Shown: positions 26,818 through 36,800 of the stretch, one piece after another
Position numbering within the stretch: the first letter of the stretch is position 1
How the letters are laid out: the number at the start of each line of letters is the position of its first letter
Assembly (NCBI GenBank): GCA_004524535.1
Contig: SDNY01000016.1
Location: 1 to 43,857 of the forward strand
Reading direction: 5' to 3'
Origin: Promethearchaeota archaeon
GTDB lineage: Archaea; Asgardarchaeota; Lokiarchaeia; Sigyniarchaeales; SOKP01
DNA: 43,857 bases
Position numbers and translations under genes: made by a program
The notes under the pieces: generated by a model
Told to the model about the DNA's origin: nothing
What the model saw: only the letters and a program-made list of their open reading frames with translations
Databases searched by the model: none

Positions 26818-27690
26818 ATGAATTCAGAATTATTTTCTAAAAAGGAAAAAGTTTTACCTAACTTTCTCGGTATAGGCGTTAAAAGAGGTGGCACTACATG
26901 GTTATATGAAGTTCTTAAAAGACATCCTAAAATCTTTTTATGTCCTTATATTAAAGAGACTCGCTTTTTTGATAAAAATTACAATAAAGGAATAAAATGG
27001 TACAAAAAATTTTTTCCGAATCAATATGAAGCTAAGAAATATACTACCATTGGAGAAATTGTACCTACTTATTTATGTTATGAGCATGTTCCAAAGCTAG
27101 TTCAAAAAATTTTACCTAGTGCTCTTTTTATAATAATGTTAAGGAATCCGATAGAAAGAGCAATATCGGAATATAAATATGATAAGCTTAATTTTGGCTT
27201 AAAAGATTCATTTGAAATTTATTTAAGAAAAAATCCTGAAGTAATTGAAATGGGCTATTACGCTAAGCAGATAAAATATTGGTTAAAATATTTTCCATTA
27301 AATAGGTTTTTAATTCTGACTTTCGAAGAAGTAATGAACAATAAAATAGGTTCATTAAAAAAAATCTCTAAATTCCTAAATATTGAATTAAAAGATTTTA
27401 ATTTCCAAAGTTTAAATAAGAAAATAAATATATCAGATTTACCAAAAATGCATAAAATTTATTTAATAGGTTATAAAATAAACGATATTATTATAGCAAA
27501 AGATTTATATCGGTTATCTGATATTCTTTCAAGATTCAAGCCATTTCTTTATATCCTGGGTAATAAAAAAAACAAAAACAATATTGATCCTAACGTTAAG
27601 AGAGCTCTTTATCTTAAATATAAGGAAGATATTGCAGAGCTTGAAATTATCTTAAACATGAACTTTAAACTCTGGGAAAAAAATTCTTAA
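26818..27690 (+). CDS. Sulfotransferase
   Basis: A 290-residue PAPS-dependent sulfotransferase and paralogue of the gene at 11158. The 5'-phosphosulfate loop reads LGIGVKRGGTTWLYEVLKRH, with the KETRFFD motif after it. The 3'-phosphate motif reads FIIMLRNPIERAISEYKYD, and GYYAKQIKYWLKYFP corresponds to the substrate-side helix of heparan-type enzymes. It ends in LNMNFKLWEKNS, the usual C-terminal W motif. It is followed by the tandem asparagine-synthetase genes on the same strand, suggesting a sulfated, aminated or amidated glycan. Confidence 0.88.
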   Translation: MNSELFSKKEKVLPNFLGIGVKRGGTTWLYEVLKRHPKIFLCPYIKETRFFDKNYNKGIKWYKKFFPNQYEAKKYTTIGEIVPTYLCYEHVPKLVQKILPSALFIIMLRNPIERAISEYKYDKLNFGLKDSFEIYLRKNPEVIEMGYYAKQIKYWLKYFPLNRFLILTFEEVMNNKIGSLKKISKFLNIELKDFNFQSLNKKINISDLPKMHKIYLIGYKINDIIIAKDLYRLSDILSRFKPFLYILGNKKNKNNIDPNVKRALYLKYKEDIAELEIILNMNFKLWEKNS

Positions 27691-27828
27691 ATAGATTTTA
27701 AACATAGCAATATGAAATTGCTTGGGTAGCCTCATATCTCTTTTTTTTAAAATCTAATTCAAAATAATGGTTTCAATTTTAAAAAAAAAAAATTTTTAAA
27801 AGTTCAATTGTTTTTATATTAGATTATA

Positions 27829-29607
27829 ATGGGTGGGATTTGTGGATTTAATTGGAACGATAAAGAGTTAATTCATAGAATGGTAAATTCTATCATCCAT
27901 AGAGGGCCTGATGGTACAAATTATTTCATTGGTAATAAAGTATCATTAGGTTATGCTAGGCTCGCTACCATTGATCTATTAAAAAGGAGTGGAGAATTAA
28001 TTCATAATGAAGATAGTACATTATGGATAGCATTGAATGGTGTGATTTATAATTACCATAATATTCGAAAAAACTTGGAACATCTTGGTCATAAATTTTA
28101 TACGAACACTATTGCTGAAACCATATTACACTCATATGAACAGTATGGCTATCGATGCTTAAATACTTTTAATGGACAATTTACATTTTGTATTTATGAT
28201 GTTAATAAAAAAAATCTTTTTTTAGCTCGAGATAAATTTGGAATAAAACCATTATATTATTATTACAAAAATAATCGGTTCATCTTTGGCTCTGAAATAA
28301 AAGCTATTCTCCAATATGATTTAGAAAAGAAAATCAAGAAAGAAGCTTTAAGAGAATACTTTACTTACAGATTCACAATTGCTCCAAATACGATATTTGA
28401 AGATATTTATAAATTAAAACCCTCTCATTATATAATTCTAAATTTGGAAACAAATGAGATAACTTTGAAGAGTTATTTTAGGCTGGATATTGATTTAAAG
28501 ATGTCTATACCTATGAAAGAAATCGCATTTATAACTTTTAAACTATTGAACCAATCTGTAAAGCTAAGAATGACTGCTGATGTACCCATTTGCACTTTTT
28601 TATCTGGAGGTATAGACTCCAGTATAGTAACAGGTCTTGCGTCTCAATATAATAAAAATCTAAATACATTTTCAGTGGGATTTGAAAATTCTAATGAATT
28701 AAATTATGCAAAACTAGTATCTGATTACTTCAATACAACCCACCATGAATATATACTAACTAATGATGACGTAATTAAAGAATTTGATAAAATGATATTT
28801 CATATAGATGAGCCAATAGGAGACGCTGCTTTTTTACCAGTCTTATTTCTTTCTAAACAGATGAGTAAAAAATTTAAAATTGCATTAACCGGAGATGCTG
28901 GAGATGAAGTATTTGGAGGGTATGATAAATATAAGATGTTCTATTATGGACGATTTATCTCAAAATTCATTCCAAAAATCAAAATAAATCAAGAAATAAT
29001 AAGGAGACTATCGAAATTATCTGAATTAAGAGATATTGACGCTTATATAGAGACAATACGAGTATTTTCTGATGAGGATTTGAGTAAATTGCATATAGAA
29101 CCCAGAAAAACCTATAAATATTGGATAGAAAATTTAAGAACAATGCAAAAAATGCAATTTTATGATTTAAATACTTCGGTTACTGAAGATTTCAATATGA
29201 AATCTGATAAAATGAGTATGGCTTTTGGTGTTGAACAGCGATTTCCTTTTGCAGATGAAAGAATAATTAAGTTTGCGTTAAGTTTACCCCTGAAATTGAA
29301 ACTCCGCTTTTGGAATGAAAAATTTTTGTTAAAAAAATCTTTCTCCACATTTTTGCCTAAAACAATAGTTAAGAGAAGAAAAAGAGGATTTAATACTCCT
29401 ATGGATGACTGGTTTAAAACAATTCTAAAAGAGCGTTTTATAAATTTACTGACTAATAAATCTCATAAATTATATAACAAAGAACATGCAATAACACTTT
29501 TTAAGAGATTAATAAAAAGTAGTTCAAATTATAAAAGAAATTTTCTTTTAAGCCAAAAGCTTTGGACAATTTTTGTTTTTGAAGAATGGTATAATCAAGT
29601 GTTCTAA
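27829..29607 (+). CDS. Asparagine synthetase-like protein with inactivated glutaminase site (AsnB paralogue 1)
   Basis: A 592-residue two-domain protein: class II glutaminase (1-210) plus ATP-dependent amidotransferase (230-592). The N-terminus is MGGICGF, while active enzymes have MCGICGF, so the catalytic nucleophile Cys2 is Gly. Other glutamine-pocket positions are also changed relative to the tandem copy: NGEIYN is NGVIYN (E72V), TDTE is TIAE (D95I), and GHTRL is GYARL. The synthetase domain keeps the PP-loop SGGIDSS, GDAGDEVFGGY and the FNMKSDKMSMAFGVEQRFPF region. It might use free ammonia, depend on the neighbour's glutaminase, or amidate/aminate a sugar acid. It is tandem with the intact copy. 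Confidence 0.9.
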   Translation: MGGICGFNWNDKELIHRMVNSIIHRGPDGTNYFIGNKVSLGYARLATIDLLKRSGELIHNEDSTLWIALNGVIYNYHNIRKNLEHLGHKFYTNTIAETILHSYEQYGYRCLNTFNGQFTFCIYDVNKKNLFLARDKFGIKPLYYYYKNNRFIFGSEIKAILQYDLEKKIKKEALREYFTYRFTIAPNTIFEDIYKLKPSHYIILNLETNEITLKSYFRLDIDLKMSIPMKEIAFITFKLLNQSVKLRMTADVPICTFLSGGIDSSIVTGLASQYNKNLNTFSVGFENSNELNYAKLVSDYFNTTHHEYILTNDDVIKEFDKMIFHIDEPIGDAAFLPVLFLSKQMSKKFKIALTGDAGDEVFGGYDKYKMFYYGRFISKFIPKIKINQEIIRRLSKLSELRDIDAYIETIRVFSDEDLSKLHIEPRKTYKYWIENLRTMQKMQFYDLNTSVTEDFNMKSDKMSMAFGVEQRFPFADERIIKFALSLPLKLKLRFWNEKFLLKKSFSTFLPKTIVKRRKRGFNTPMDDWFKTILKERFINLLTNKSHKLYNKEHAITLFKRLIKSSSNYKRNFLLSQKLWTIFVFEEWYNQVF

Positions 29608-29739
29608 TTTCTTCATGTTCAATGTAATTAAACATATATAACTAATATATAAACATAGTTTATTTTTGAGCAAAAATTCAATACAATAATTTAAGGTTTT
29701 TTACTTTAGCTTAAAACTTTTATAGACTTTCATTAAAAT

Positions 29740-31521
29740 ATGTGCGGAATTTGTGGTTTTAACTGGAACGATAAGAACCTTGTTGGTAAAATGATTCATA
29801 CACTTAAACATAGAGGTCCAGATGATTCGGGAAACTACTTGGATAATGAGGTTTCTCTAGGTCACACCAGATTAGCGATAATTGATCTGTCTGCTAAAGG
29901 AAAACAACCAATTCATAATGAAGATAATTCAATTTGGATAATATTTAATGGAGAGATTTATAATTATCAAGAAATTAAAAAAAGATTATTAAAAATGAAT
30001 CATAACTTCTACACGAATACTGATACAGAAGTTATTATACATGCGTATGAGCAATTTGGTACTGAGTGTTTAAACCAATTTAATGGTCAATTTGCATTTT
30101 GTATTTATGATTCAAATAAAAAATCTCTATTTTTAGCTAGGGATCGTTTTGGAATAAAACCCTTATATTATTTTTTTAAAAATAACTCTTTCATCTTTGC
30201 TTCCGAAATAAAATCTATTCTTCAGTACGATTTTAAGAAGAGTATAAATAAAAAGGCTTTACGGGAATACTTAACTTTTAGATTCACTATTGCACCAAAT
30301 TCAATATTTAACAATGTTTATAAACTCTATCCCTCCAGTTATCTTATCTATGATTTGGACAAAAATTCTTTGAAAATTAATAAATATTATACCCAAGAAA
30401 TCCAAAGCTCTTATAAATATGATATAAACACCCTAACCTCAACCATATATAAATTAATTAATGATTCTGTAAGATTAAGAATGATCGCTGATGTTCCTGT
30501 CTGTAGTTTTCTTTCTGGTGGAATAGATTCAAGTATTATTACATATATGGCAACCAAATATAATCCAAATATAAACACCTACTCGGTTGGGTTTGAAAAC
30601 TTTAGTGAACTAAAATTCGCAAAAATAGTTTCTGACTATTTTAAAACAAATCATCATGAATTAATAATAAAGAAGGAAGATGTTTTAGGAAATATTGAGA
30701 AGATGATATATCACATGGATGAACCTATAGGAGATGCAGCATTTTTTCCTACACTTCTTATTTCAGAGTTAGTTAGTAGAGATTACAAAGTAGTATTAGC
30801 AGGAGAAGGTTCAGATGAGATATTTGGAGGATATGATAAATACAAATTATTAAATTATGGGAAGAAAATATCTTGGTTTTTACCAAAAGTAAGATTTCAA
30901 AATGACATTCTCCAAAGGATTGGTAAATTCTCAAAATTAGATGACTATCAAGGATATATTGAAGTTATTCGTGCTTTTACTGATGAAGAATTAAAACTAT
31001 TAAAACTCTCTTTCATCCAAATGAAGCAATTTCAGAAAAGAGGGTTAAATAGATTCCAAAAAATGCAATTTATTGATTTAAACACTTCTTTATGTGAAGA
31101 TTTTTTTATGAAAGCGGATAAGATGAGTTCTGCTTTTGGACTTGAAGAAAGAGTCCCGTTCATGGATCATAGACTTGTTTCATTTGCTTTAAATTTGCCA
31201 ACAAAACTCAAGTTGCGTTTTTGGAATGAAAAATTTATTTTAAAACAGACTTTTTCAAATATCTTACCGAAAGTTATAATTAAGAGGAGAAAAACAGGAT
31301 ATAATACACCAATGGATTTGTGGTTAAAAACTGTTATAAAAGACAGATTTTTGGAAATATTCCATCAAAACCGCCATAATCTTTACAAGAAGGATTATAT
31401 CATTGATTTATATAATAGACTTTTAAAAACAGGATCAAATTATAAACAAAACTTTTATTTGGCACAGAAATTATGGTCTATATATGTTTTCGAAGAATGG
31501 TTTAACCAATATATGAATTAG
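29740..31521 (+). CDS. asnB: Glutamine-hydrolysing asparagine synthetase (AsnB paralogue 2)
   Basis: A 593-residue enzyme with an intact N-terminal nucleophile (MCGICGF), R25-G26-P27 in HRGPDD, GHTRLAI, NGEIYNY and TDTEVI forming the glutaminase pocket. The AMP-binding PP-loop SGGIDSS and GEGSDEIFGGYDKY follow, with KADKMSSAFGLEERVPFMD. It converts aspartate (or a related acid) to an amide using glutamine nitrogen. In glycan clusters such AsnB/WbpS-type homologues often amidate uronic acids; which applies here is inference. It begins 132 bases after the degraded paralogue, with which it shares most of its sequence, so the pair is a tandem duplication. Confidence 0.93.
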   Translation: MCGICGFNWNDKNLVGKMIHTLKHRGPDDSGNYLDNEVSLGHTRLAIIDLSAKGKQPIHNEDNSIWIIFNGEIYNYQEIKKRLLKMNHNFYTNTDTEVIIHAYEQFGTECLNQFNGQFAFCIYDSNKKSLFLARDRFGIKPLYYFFKNNSFIFASEIKSILQYDFKKSINKKALREYLTFRFTIAPNSIFNNVYKLYPSSYLIYDLDKNSLKINKYYTQEIQSSYKYDINTLTSTIYKLINDSVRLRMIADVPVCSFLSGGIDSSIITYMATKYNPNINTYSVGFENFSELKFAKIVSDYFKTNHHELIIKKEDVLGNIEKMIYHMDEPIGDAAFFPTLLISELVSRDYKVVLAGEGSDEIFGGYDKYKLLNYGKKISWFLPKVRFQNDILQRIGKFSKLDDYQGYIEVIRAFTDEELKLLKLSFIQMKQFQKRGLNRFQKMQFIDLNTSLCEDFFMKADKMSSAFGLEERVPFMDHRLVSFALNLPTKLKLRFWNEKFILKQTFSNILPKVIIKRRKTGYNTPMDLWLKTVIKDRFLEIFHQNRHNLYKKDYIIDLYNRLLKTGSNYKQNFYLAQKLWSIYVFEEWFNQYMN

Positions 31522-31540
31522 GCTTATATATTTTTTATTT

Positions 31541-32309
31541 CTAAAAGTTTTTATAGAATTCATACACTCGTTCGGTTATAGCATCCCAAGAATATTGCTT
31601 TTCAATCAAAAGTCTTGCATTTTTACCAAGCCGAGTACAGCGTTCATTATTATTAATCAAATCAAGTACTAAATCTACTGCATTATGATATTTTGATATA
31701 TCATATAATAAACCATTCTCATTATGTGTAATTATATTAGAGATTCCACTAACGTTGGATGAAACTATAGGAGTGACACAAGTAAAACCCTCATAAATTA
31801 CATTTGGCACACCCTCTGTGCGGGAAATAATTAGTAAAACTCTACTTTGATTATAAATTTCTTGTATTTTTTCATATGGATATGAAGCAATGAGTTTTAT
31901 CGGTAGCTTTTTCTGTGCATCTTGAACCATTCGCTTTAAAGGACCTTCTCCGACTATTAAGAATTCCAAACTATTATCTTTATCAAATAATTTTTTAGCA
32001 ATTTCTAAAAATATATCTACACCCTTAATATATGATAATCTTGTTGCTAATAGTGTAATATATCTTCTTTCAATTTTATCATTCCTCTTATATCTGAAAA
32101 TATCCACACCATTAGAAATATGCGCAGTTAATTTACTTTCCAGATTATAGCGTTCTTTAATAATTTTCAAATCTTTATAAAAAACTGAGATTATAGCATC
32201 AACTGTTTTAATTGGCTGTTTACCAATTATTCTATCAAAAAATAACTCCTAAAACATCAGCTGAAAATTCTCGAACATGCTTGACATTTTTGAATCCTAT
32301 TAAATTAAG
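31541..32309 (-). pseudogene. GT4 glycosyltransferase remnant (N-terminus missing, frameshifted)
   Basis: The C-terminal domain of a GT-B family 4 glycosyltransferase is intact: YITLLATRLSYIKGVDIF, FLIVGEGPLKRMV and SRTEGVPNVIYEGFTCVTP with the EX7E motif. A TTG at 32170 gives 209 residues, but homology to the full gene at 32420 continues upstream (IIGKQPIKTVDAIISVFYKD) as far as a TAG near 32252. One extra base in the A6 run at 32237-32242 joins it to a further piece (NLIGFKNVKHVREFSADVLG) that reaches a stop at 32310. The acceptor-binding first ~150 residues are missing, so it is probably inactive. Confidence 0.8.
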
Positions 32310-32419
32310 TTAATTTAAAAGATCTTTTCTTAAAATTTCGGATTATCTGTAAAATGAATGGATTAATAAGATTTTTAGAGATCTAAATTAATTTATAAAG
32401 TTTTCTAAGAATTAAAAAG

Positions 32420-33562
32420 TTACTTATAATATAGTTCTTTATAAATGTTATATATTTTATCAGTAATAACATCCCATGAATAATCTTTTTGCATTAATTC
32501 TCTTCCATTTTTACCAAAAGAAGCTATTTTCTCATCATCATTAACTAAATCTAATATATATTTAACAGATTCTTTATAATTATTTATATCAAATAAATAT
32601 CCATTTTTATTATGAGAAATCACTCCCGAGATACCTCCTACGTTAGTGGAAATAACTGGAGTTTCGCTAGCAAAACTTTCATAAAGAACATTTGGAGTTC
32701 CCTCAAAACGAGAAGTAATTAACAACATCTTGCTTTTATTATAAACATTCTGTATTTTATCATGAGGATAGTCTGGGTAATATTTAATGGGGATTTTGTT
32801 TTGAAGATTTAATATCATATTTTTTAAATTACCATTTCCTATGACCAAAAATTTCAGGTCTTGATTTTTTTTATATAATTCATTGACAATTTTAATAAAT
32901 ATATCAATTCCTTTGATATAAGAGAGTCTTGTAGCAATTAATGTTATATATTTTCTTTCTTTTTTAGGATTTGGCTTAAATTTATCTAAGTCAACTCCGT
33001 TTGGAATGAAATGAGTATCTTTTGAATTAAGATTATATTTTTGACGAATAAAATCAAGGTCTTTTTGATTAACAGAGATTATTTTATCAGCTTTTTTAAA
33101 GGGTAATTTTCCAAGAGTAGGATCGAAAATATTTTTTTTAAAAAATAATTGAAGGTTTTCGTATTTGCTACAATCATGATTTTTATAGGTCTGAATTCCT
33201 CCGTGTACATGTAAGACTAATGGAAATTTATACAATAATTTTAATAATACCGCTTCTAATGTAGTGAAAAAATAATATCCATGTACATGAACAATATCAA
33301 AATCTTTTTTGTGTTTTTTTAAAAAATGTAAAATATTCACAATAGGATTTTTATTCCATAAATAAAAAAAACATCTCTTATAAACAATTTCTACATGGTC
33401 TTGTAAAACTTTATTTTTTATATGTTGTTTCAATAGATCTGAAGTAAGTATCACATTCTCAACCCTCTTTCTATTAGCTAAGTTTAATGATAATTGTTTA
33501 CAGTAAAGTTGAGTCCCACCAATAAAATCTGGTGGAAATGGCACAATTCTTAAGATTTTCAA
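32420..33562 (-). CDS. GT4 family glycosyltransferase
   Basis: A full-length 380-residue GT-B enzyme. The N-terminal acceptor domain opens MKILRIVPFPPDFIGGTQLY (the glycine-rich loop) and contains DIVHVHGYYFFTTLEAV and LVLHVHGG. The nucleotide-sugar domain contains HFIPNGVDLDKF, LIATRLSYIKGIDIF and SRFEGTPNVLYESFASETPVIS with the EX7E motif. It builds glycan chains on a lipid or glycan acceptor from a nucleotide sugar at the cytoplasmic membrane face. A decayed paralogue follows it on the same strand. The donor sugar cannot be told from the sequence. Confidence 0.92.
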   Translation of the reverse strand: MKILRIVPFPPDFIGGTQLYCKQLSLNLANRKRVENVILTSDLLKQHIKNKVLQDHVEIVYKRCFFYLWNKNPIVNILHFLKKHKKDFDIVHVHGYYFFTTLEAVLLKLLYKFPLVLHVHGGIQTYKNHDCSKYENLQLFFKKNIFDPTLGKLPFKKADKIISVNQKDLDFIRQKYNLNSKDTHFIPNGVDLDKFKPNPKKERKYITLIATRLSYIKGIDIFIKIVNELYKKNQDLKFLVIGNGNLKNMILNLQNKIPIKYYPDYPHDKIQNVYNKSKMLLITSRFEGTPNVLYESFASETPVISTNVGGISGVISHNKNGYLFDINNYKESVKYILDLVNDDEKIASFGKNGRELMQKDYSWDVITDKIYNIYKELYYK

Positions 33563-33838
33563 TGAATTTCACTTAAAATTTTGTCTATGATTTAATAAGA
33601 TTTCTATTCTTTTAATTTTATTTATTAAAATTATTATCAATTTTTTGATTATTGACAGTTTAATTATATTCTAATTAAAATTTTTCTAATGGATATTTAC
33701 AAATATATAGTTGATTTTATTTAATAAAAGATTTCTTTTTTGGCTTGAAAAAAGTCTAAGTTGAGAAGAGAATTTTCTTTATAATACACTAATATAATCT
33801 CTATTATCTTGAAATATTTAAAAACTAGTAAATTCTTA

Positions 33839-36800
33839 TCAAGACTTTATTGAACTATAAAATAAATTATCTCCTATATCGTAATTTAAGTCCCACGAAT
33901 ATCCAATTGCATCTAAATATAAATTTTCATATTCCTTCTCAGTAATATCGGTTTCAATGACAAAATTCTCAATGCTTATTGGACTTCCTTTAAAATCTAA
34001 TTCCCCAGAATTAATTCCATTAACAAAAATTCTATATTTTTTTGGGTTCAAGCCTAAATAACCATTATTTCCACTTTCAAAATCGATTCTTACATGATGC
34101 CATTTGTAAGCGGAAGGTTTTTCTACATAGGGAATAGTACGATATGTAACACCATCATGAAAGAACCAGCCATCACTCCGAATTAAAAACAAAGGACCAA
34201 ACAAGCCCTTTCCCGCGAGTCCAAATTTGACATTATTGGAGGGATATGAATGAAAGATCCAAAATTCAATAGTGCCAAATGCCTGTGGAGAATTAAAATT
34301 TTGAGTAGCATAAGCATTTACAGTAACGTCATTGTCAAAAATTTGCATAATTTTTCTATGACTTAGATAACTTCCTAAAATCTTAATATAACATTTATTA
34401 GATGCTAGTGAAACATTCCATCCTAATGGTATTGCTCCAATTTCATCATTATCGAATGAGAATGTTCCGTTATAATCTCTTAATTCATAAACTCCTATAT
34501 CCTCAATTTCAGGAGCATAATATACGGCGAGATTCTTATATCTATATAATTCTTTTGAATATATTTCAGGTAATAAATAATTATCGATAAAATCTATATC
34601 ATTGCTGGAAGCTCCAGGATGGTCATCGTAAAAAATTGCATATTCAACGTTTCTTCGTTTTATTTCATCAAGTTGTTCTAAATATGGGTTATTAATATAA
34701 AATAATCCTGTTTTTCCCCCATAATTAGGCAAAAAATAACAACTGTCTCGTTCAAAGAAACTTGAAATAATACAATGTATTTCATAATCATTCTCAATTA
34801 GAATTCTTGAATCGTAATTTAAATTTTCAGTAACCCAACCTAATACATTAGCTTCTGCTTCTGTCAATTTTTCATCAATATTACCTTGGATAGCTCCACC
34901 TATGAGAACATTTGAATATGAGGTGATAATTAATAAAGAGACAACTGATAATTTGAAGAGATAAATAAAATTTCTATTTCTAAAACCTATATGAAAACGG
35001 GATATTTTCTTTGAGTATTTGAGAAAATTTAATAACTCGATACTCCCAATTGAGGCAAGAGTACTAAAAGCAGGAATAGCGGAAAACCAATTTTTTTCAA
35101 ACCAATTTATAGCTCCTAAATAATAATAACTATTAATTTCATAACTTTGAAAAGTATCAAAAGTAATAATAAAAAATAGATATAAAGAATAAGAAATTGA
35201 TATGATAACCCATGAAGTCAGGAAATAGAATAAATCTCTGTATTTTTTAAAGCAAAAATATGATAAATATATACCGATGATTCCAATAATCCCAATATAT
35301 AAAAAAATATAAATGATTGCGTAATACCAATAATTCTCCAAGAAAAAGATATATTTATAGGTGTAGAATATAAAAATAATATTATAAACATTTATCAATA
35401 CAAAAATTGTGAAAAGTGAAAGCAAAAGAATAAATAGATATTTAGGATTCACATTTAATTTTGAATGCTTCTTATATCTGTCTAATAATGACTTAGTTCT
35501 AATAAACTTAATAAATGAGATGAAAAGAATTAATCCAATAAAACTACCATATGTAAAAGTAAATTTATTGAATATTTTTGGAAAATCGAAATATTTCGAA
35601 TATTTCTTATAATAGAGATGACTTAAAAAAAAGTCTGCTGATATATCAAAAATAAAAAATAAAATAAATAATAGAATTAAATGCAGTTTAAAAGATTGAA
35701 ATCTCCTTTTTATATTAATTCTTTCTGAAAAGAAACAATTTAAAAAAATTATATAAATACCTATAATTAGAGGGATCATATAAATCATAAAAGCTATGAC
35801 TAAAACGTAAGAGGATAGAAATAGAACTTTAAAGTCTTCAGATCTGTAAAACTTTTTCGAAGTCATATCGAAATCCTCATCTGATTTTATAAAAAATAAG
35901 CTAATTGATATATATAACAGAAGATAAGCGAAAGTTTTATAATCAAAATTGAATTGACTACGAAATGTATAATGAGAGATACTGCCCCACTGATTAATAA
36001 TCAATGGGTAAAAGCAAAAAAAACCTCCATAAATTGATATCAAGATTGTTGATAAAACAGCGTAATTTTCATTATAATTCTTTAATATCGATTTTATGAA
36101 AAGATACATACTCGTTATTGATAAATAACAAAATGGTGCTAACAACGCATTAGTATTCATAAATGGAATTCCGGTTAAACTAGCTAATCCAAAAATTATA
36201 TACCCCCAAAATATAGGATAATTACGATCTTTTCCATAATCAATTGGTTTTATTTGATGTTTTCCGATATAATTAGCAGAACCTATCCCAATCCATGCGT
36301 CTCCTTTAATATTATATCCTACGGAAAATAAAATTCCAAGAGCAAATAATGAAACACCTGCAGCTACAATTAGAACAATAAGTGTATTTTTTGAAATTTT
36401 TAAATATTCAAATTTTAGGTTTAGATCATCTTTTCTCTTTTTTTTAATGATCAAATTGAAAAAAAAAAATCCTAAAATTATAAATAACAAAAATGGTGAG
36501 AAGAATTTTTTTAATACTCCAAATCCATCAAGGATAAATACACTTACACCGATAAATGTAAAAGACAAAATTGGATATAAAGTAATTTTTAAAAAAAAAG
36601 ATTCTATATTGAATCTTTCGTGGAGAGTATTTTCTGGAAAAATTAAATCAAAAAGACATGCACCTGGAAGAAATGCAGATCCAATTATAAAAATTATGGC
36701 TCTAATTAAATTAAGTATATTAATTTCTTCCCAATTAAGAACTGTAGTCACAAATTCAATAGGAGGTATTAAAAAAGCGAATAACATTAACAGTATAAGA

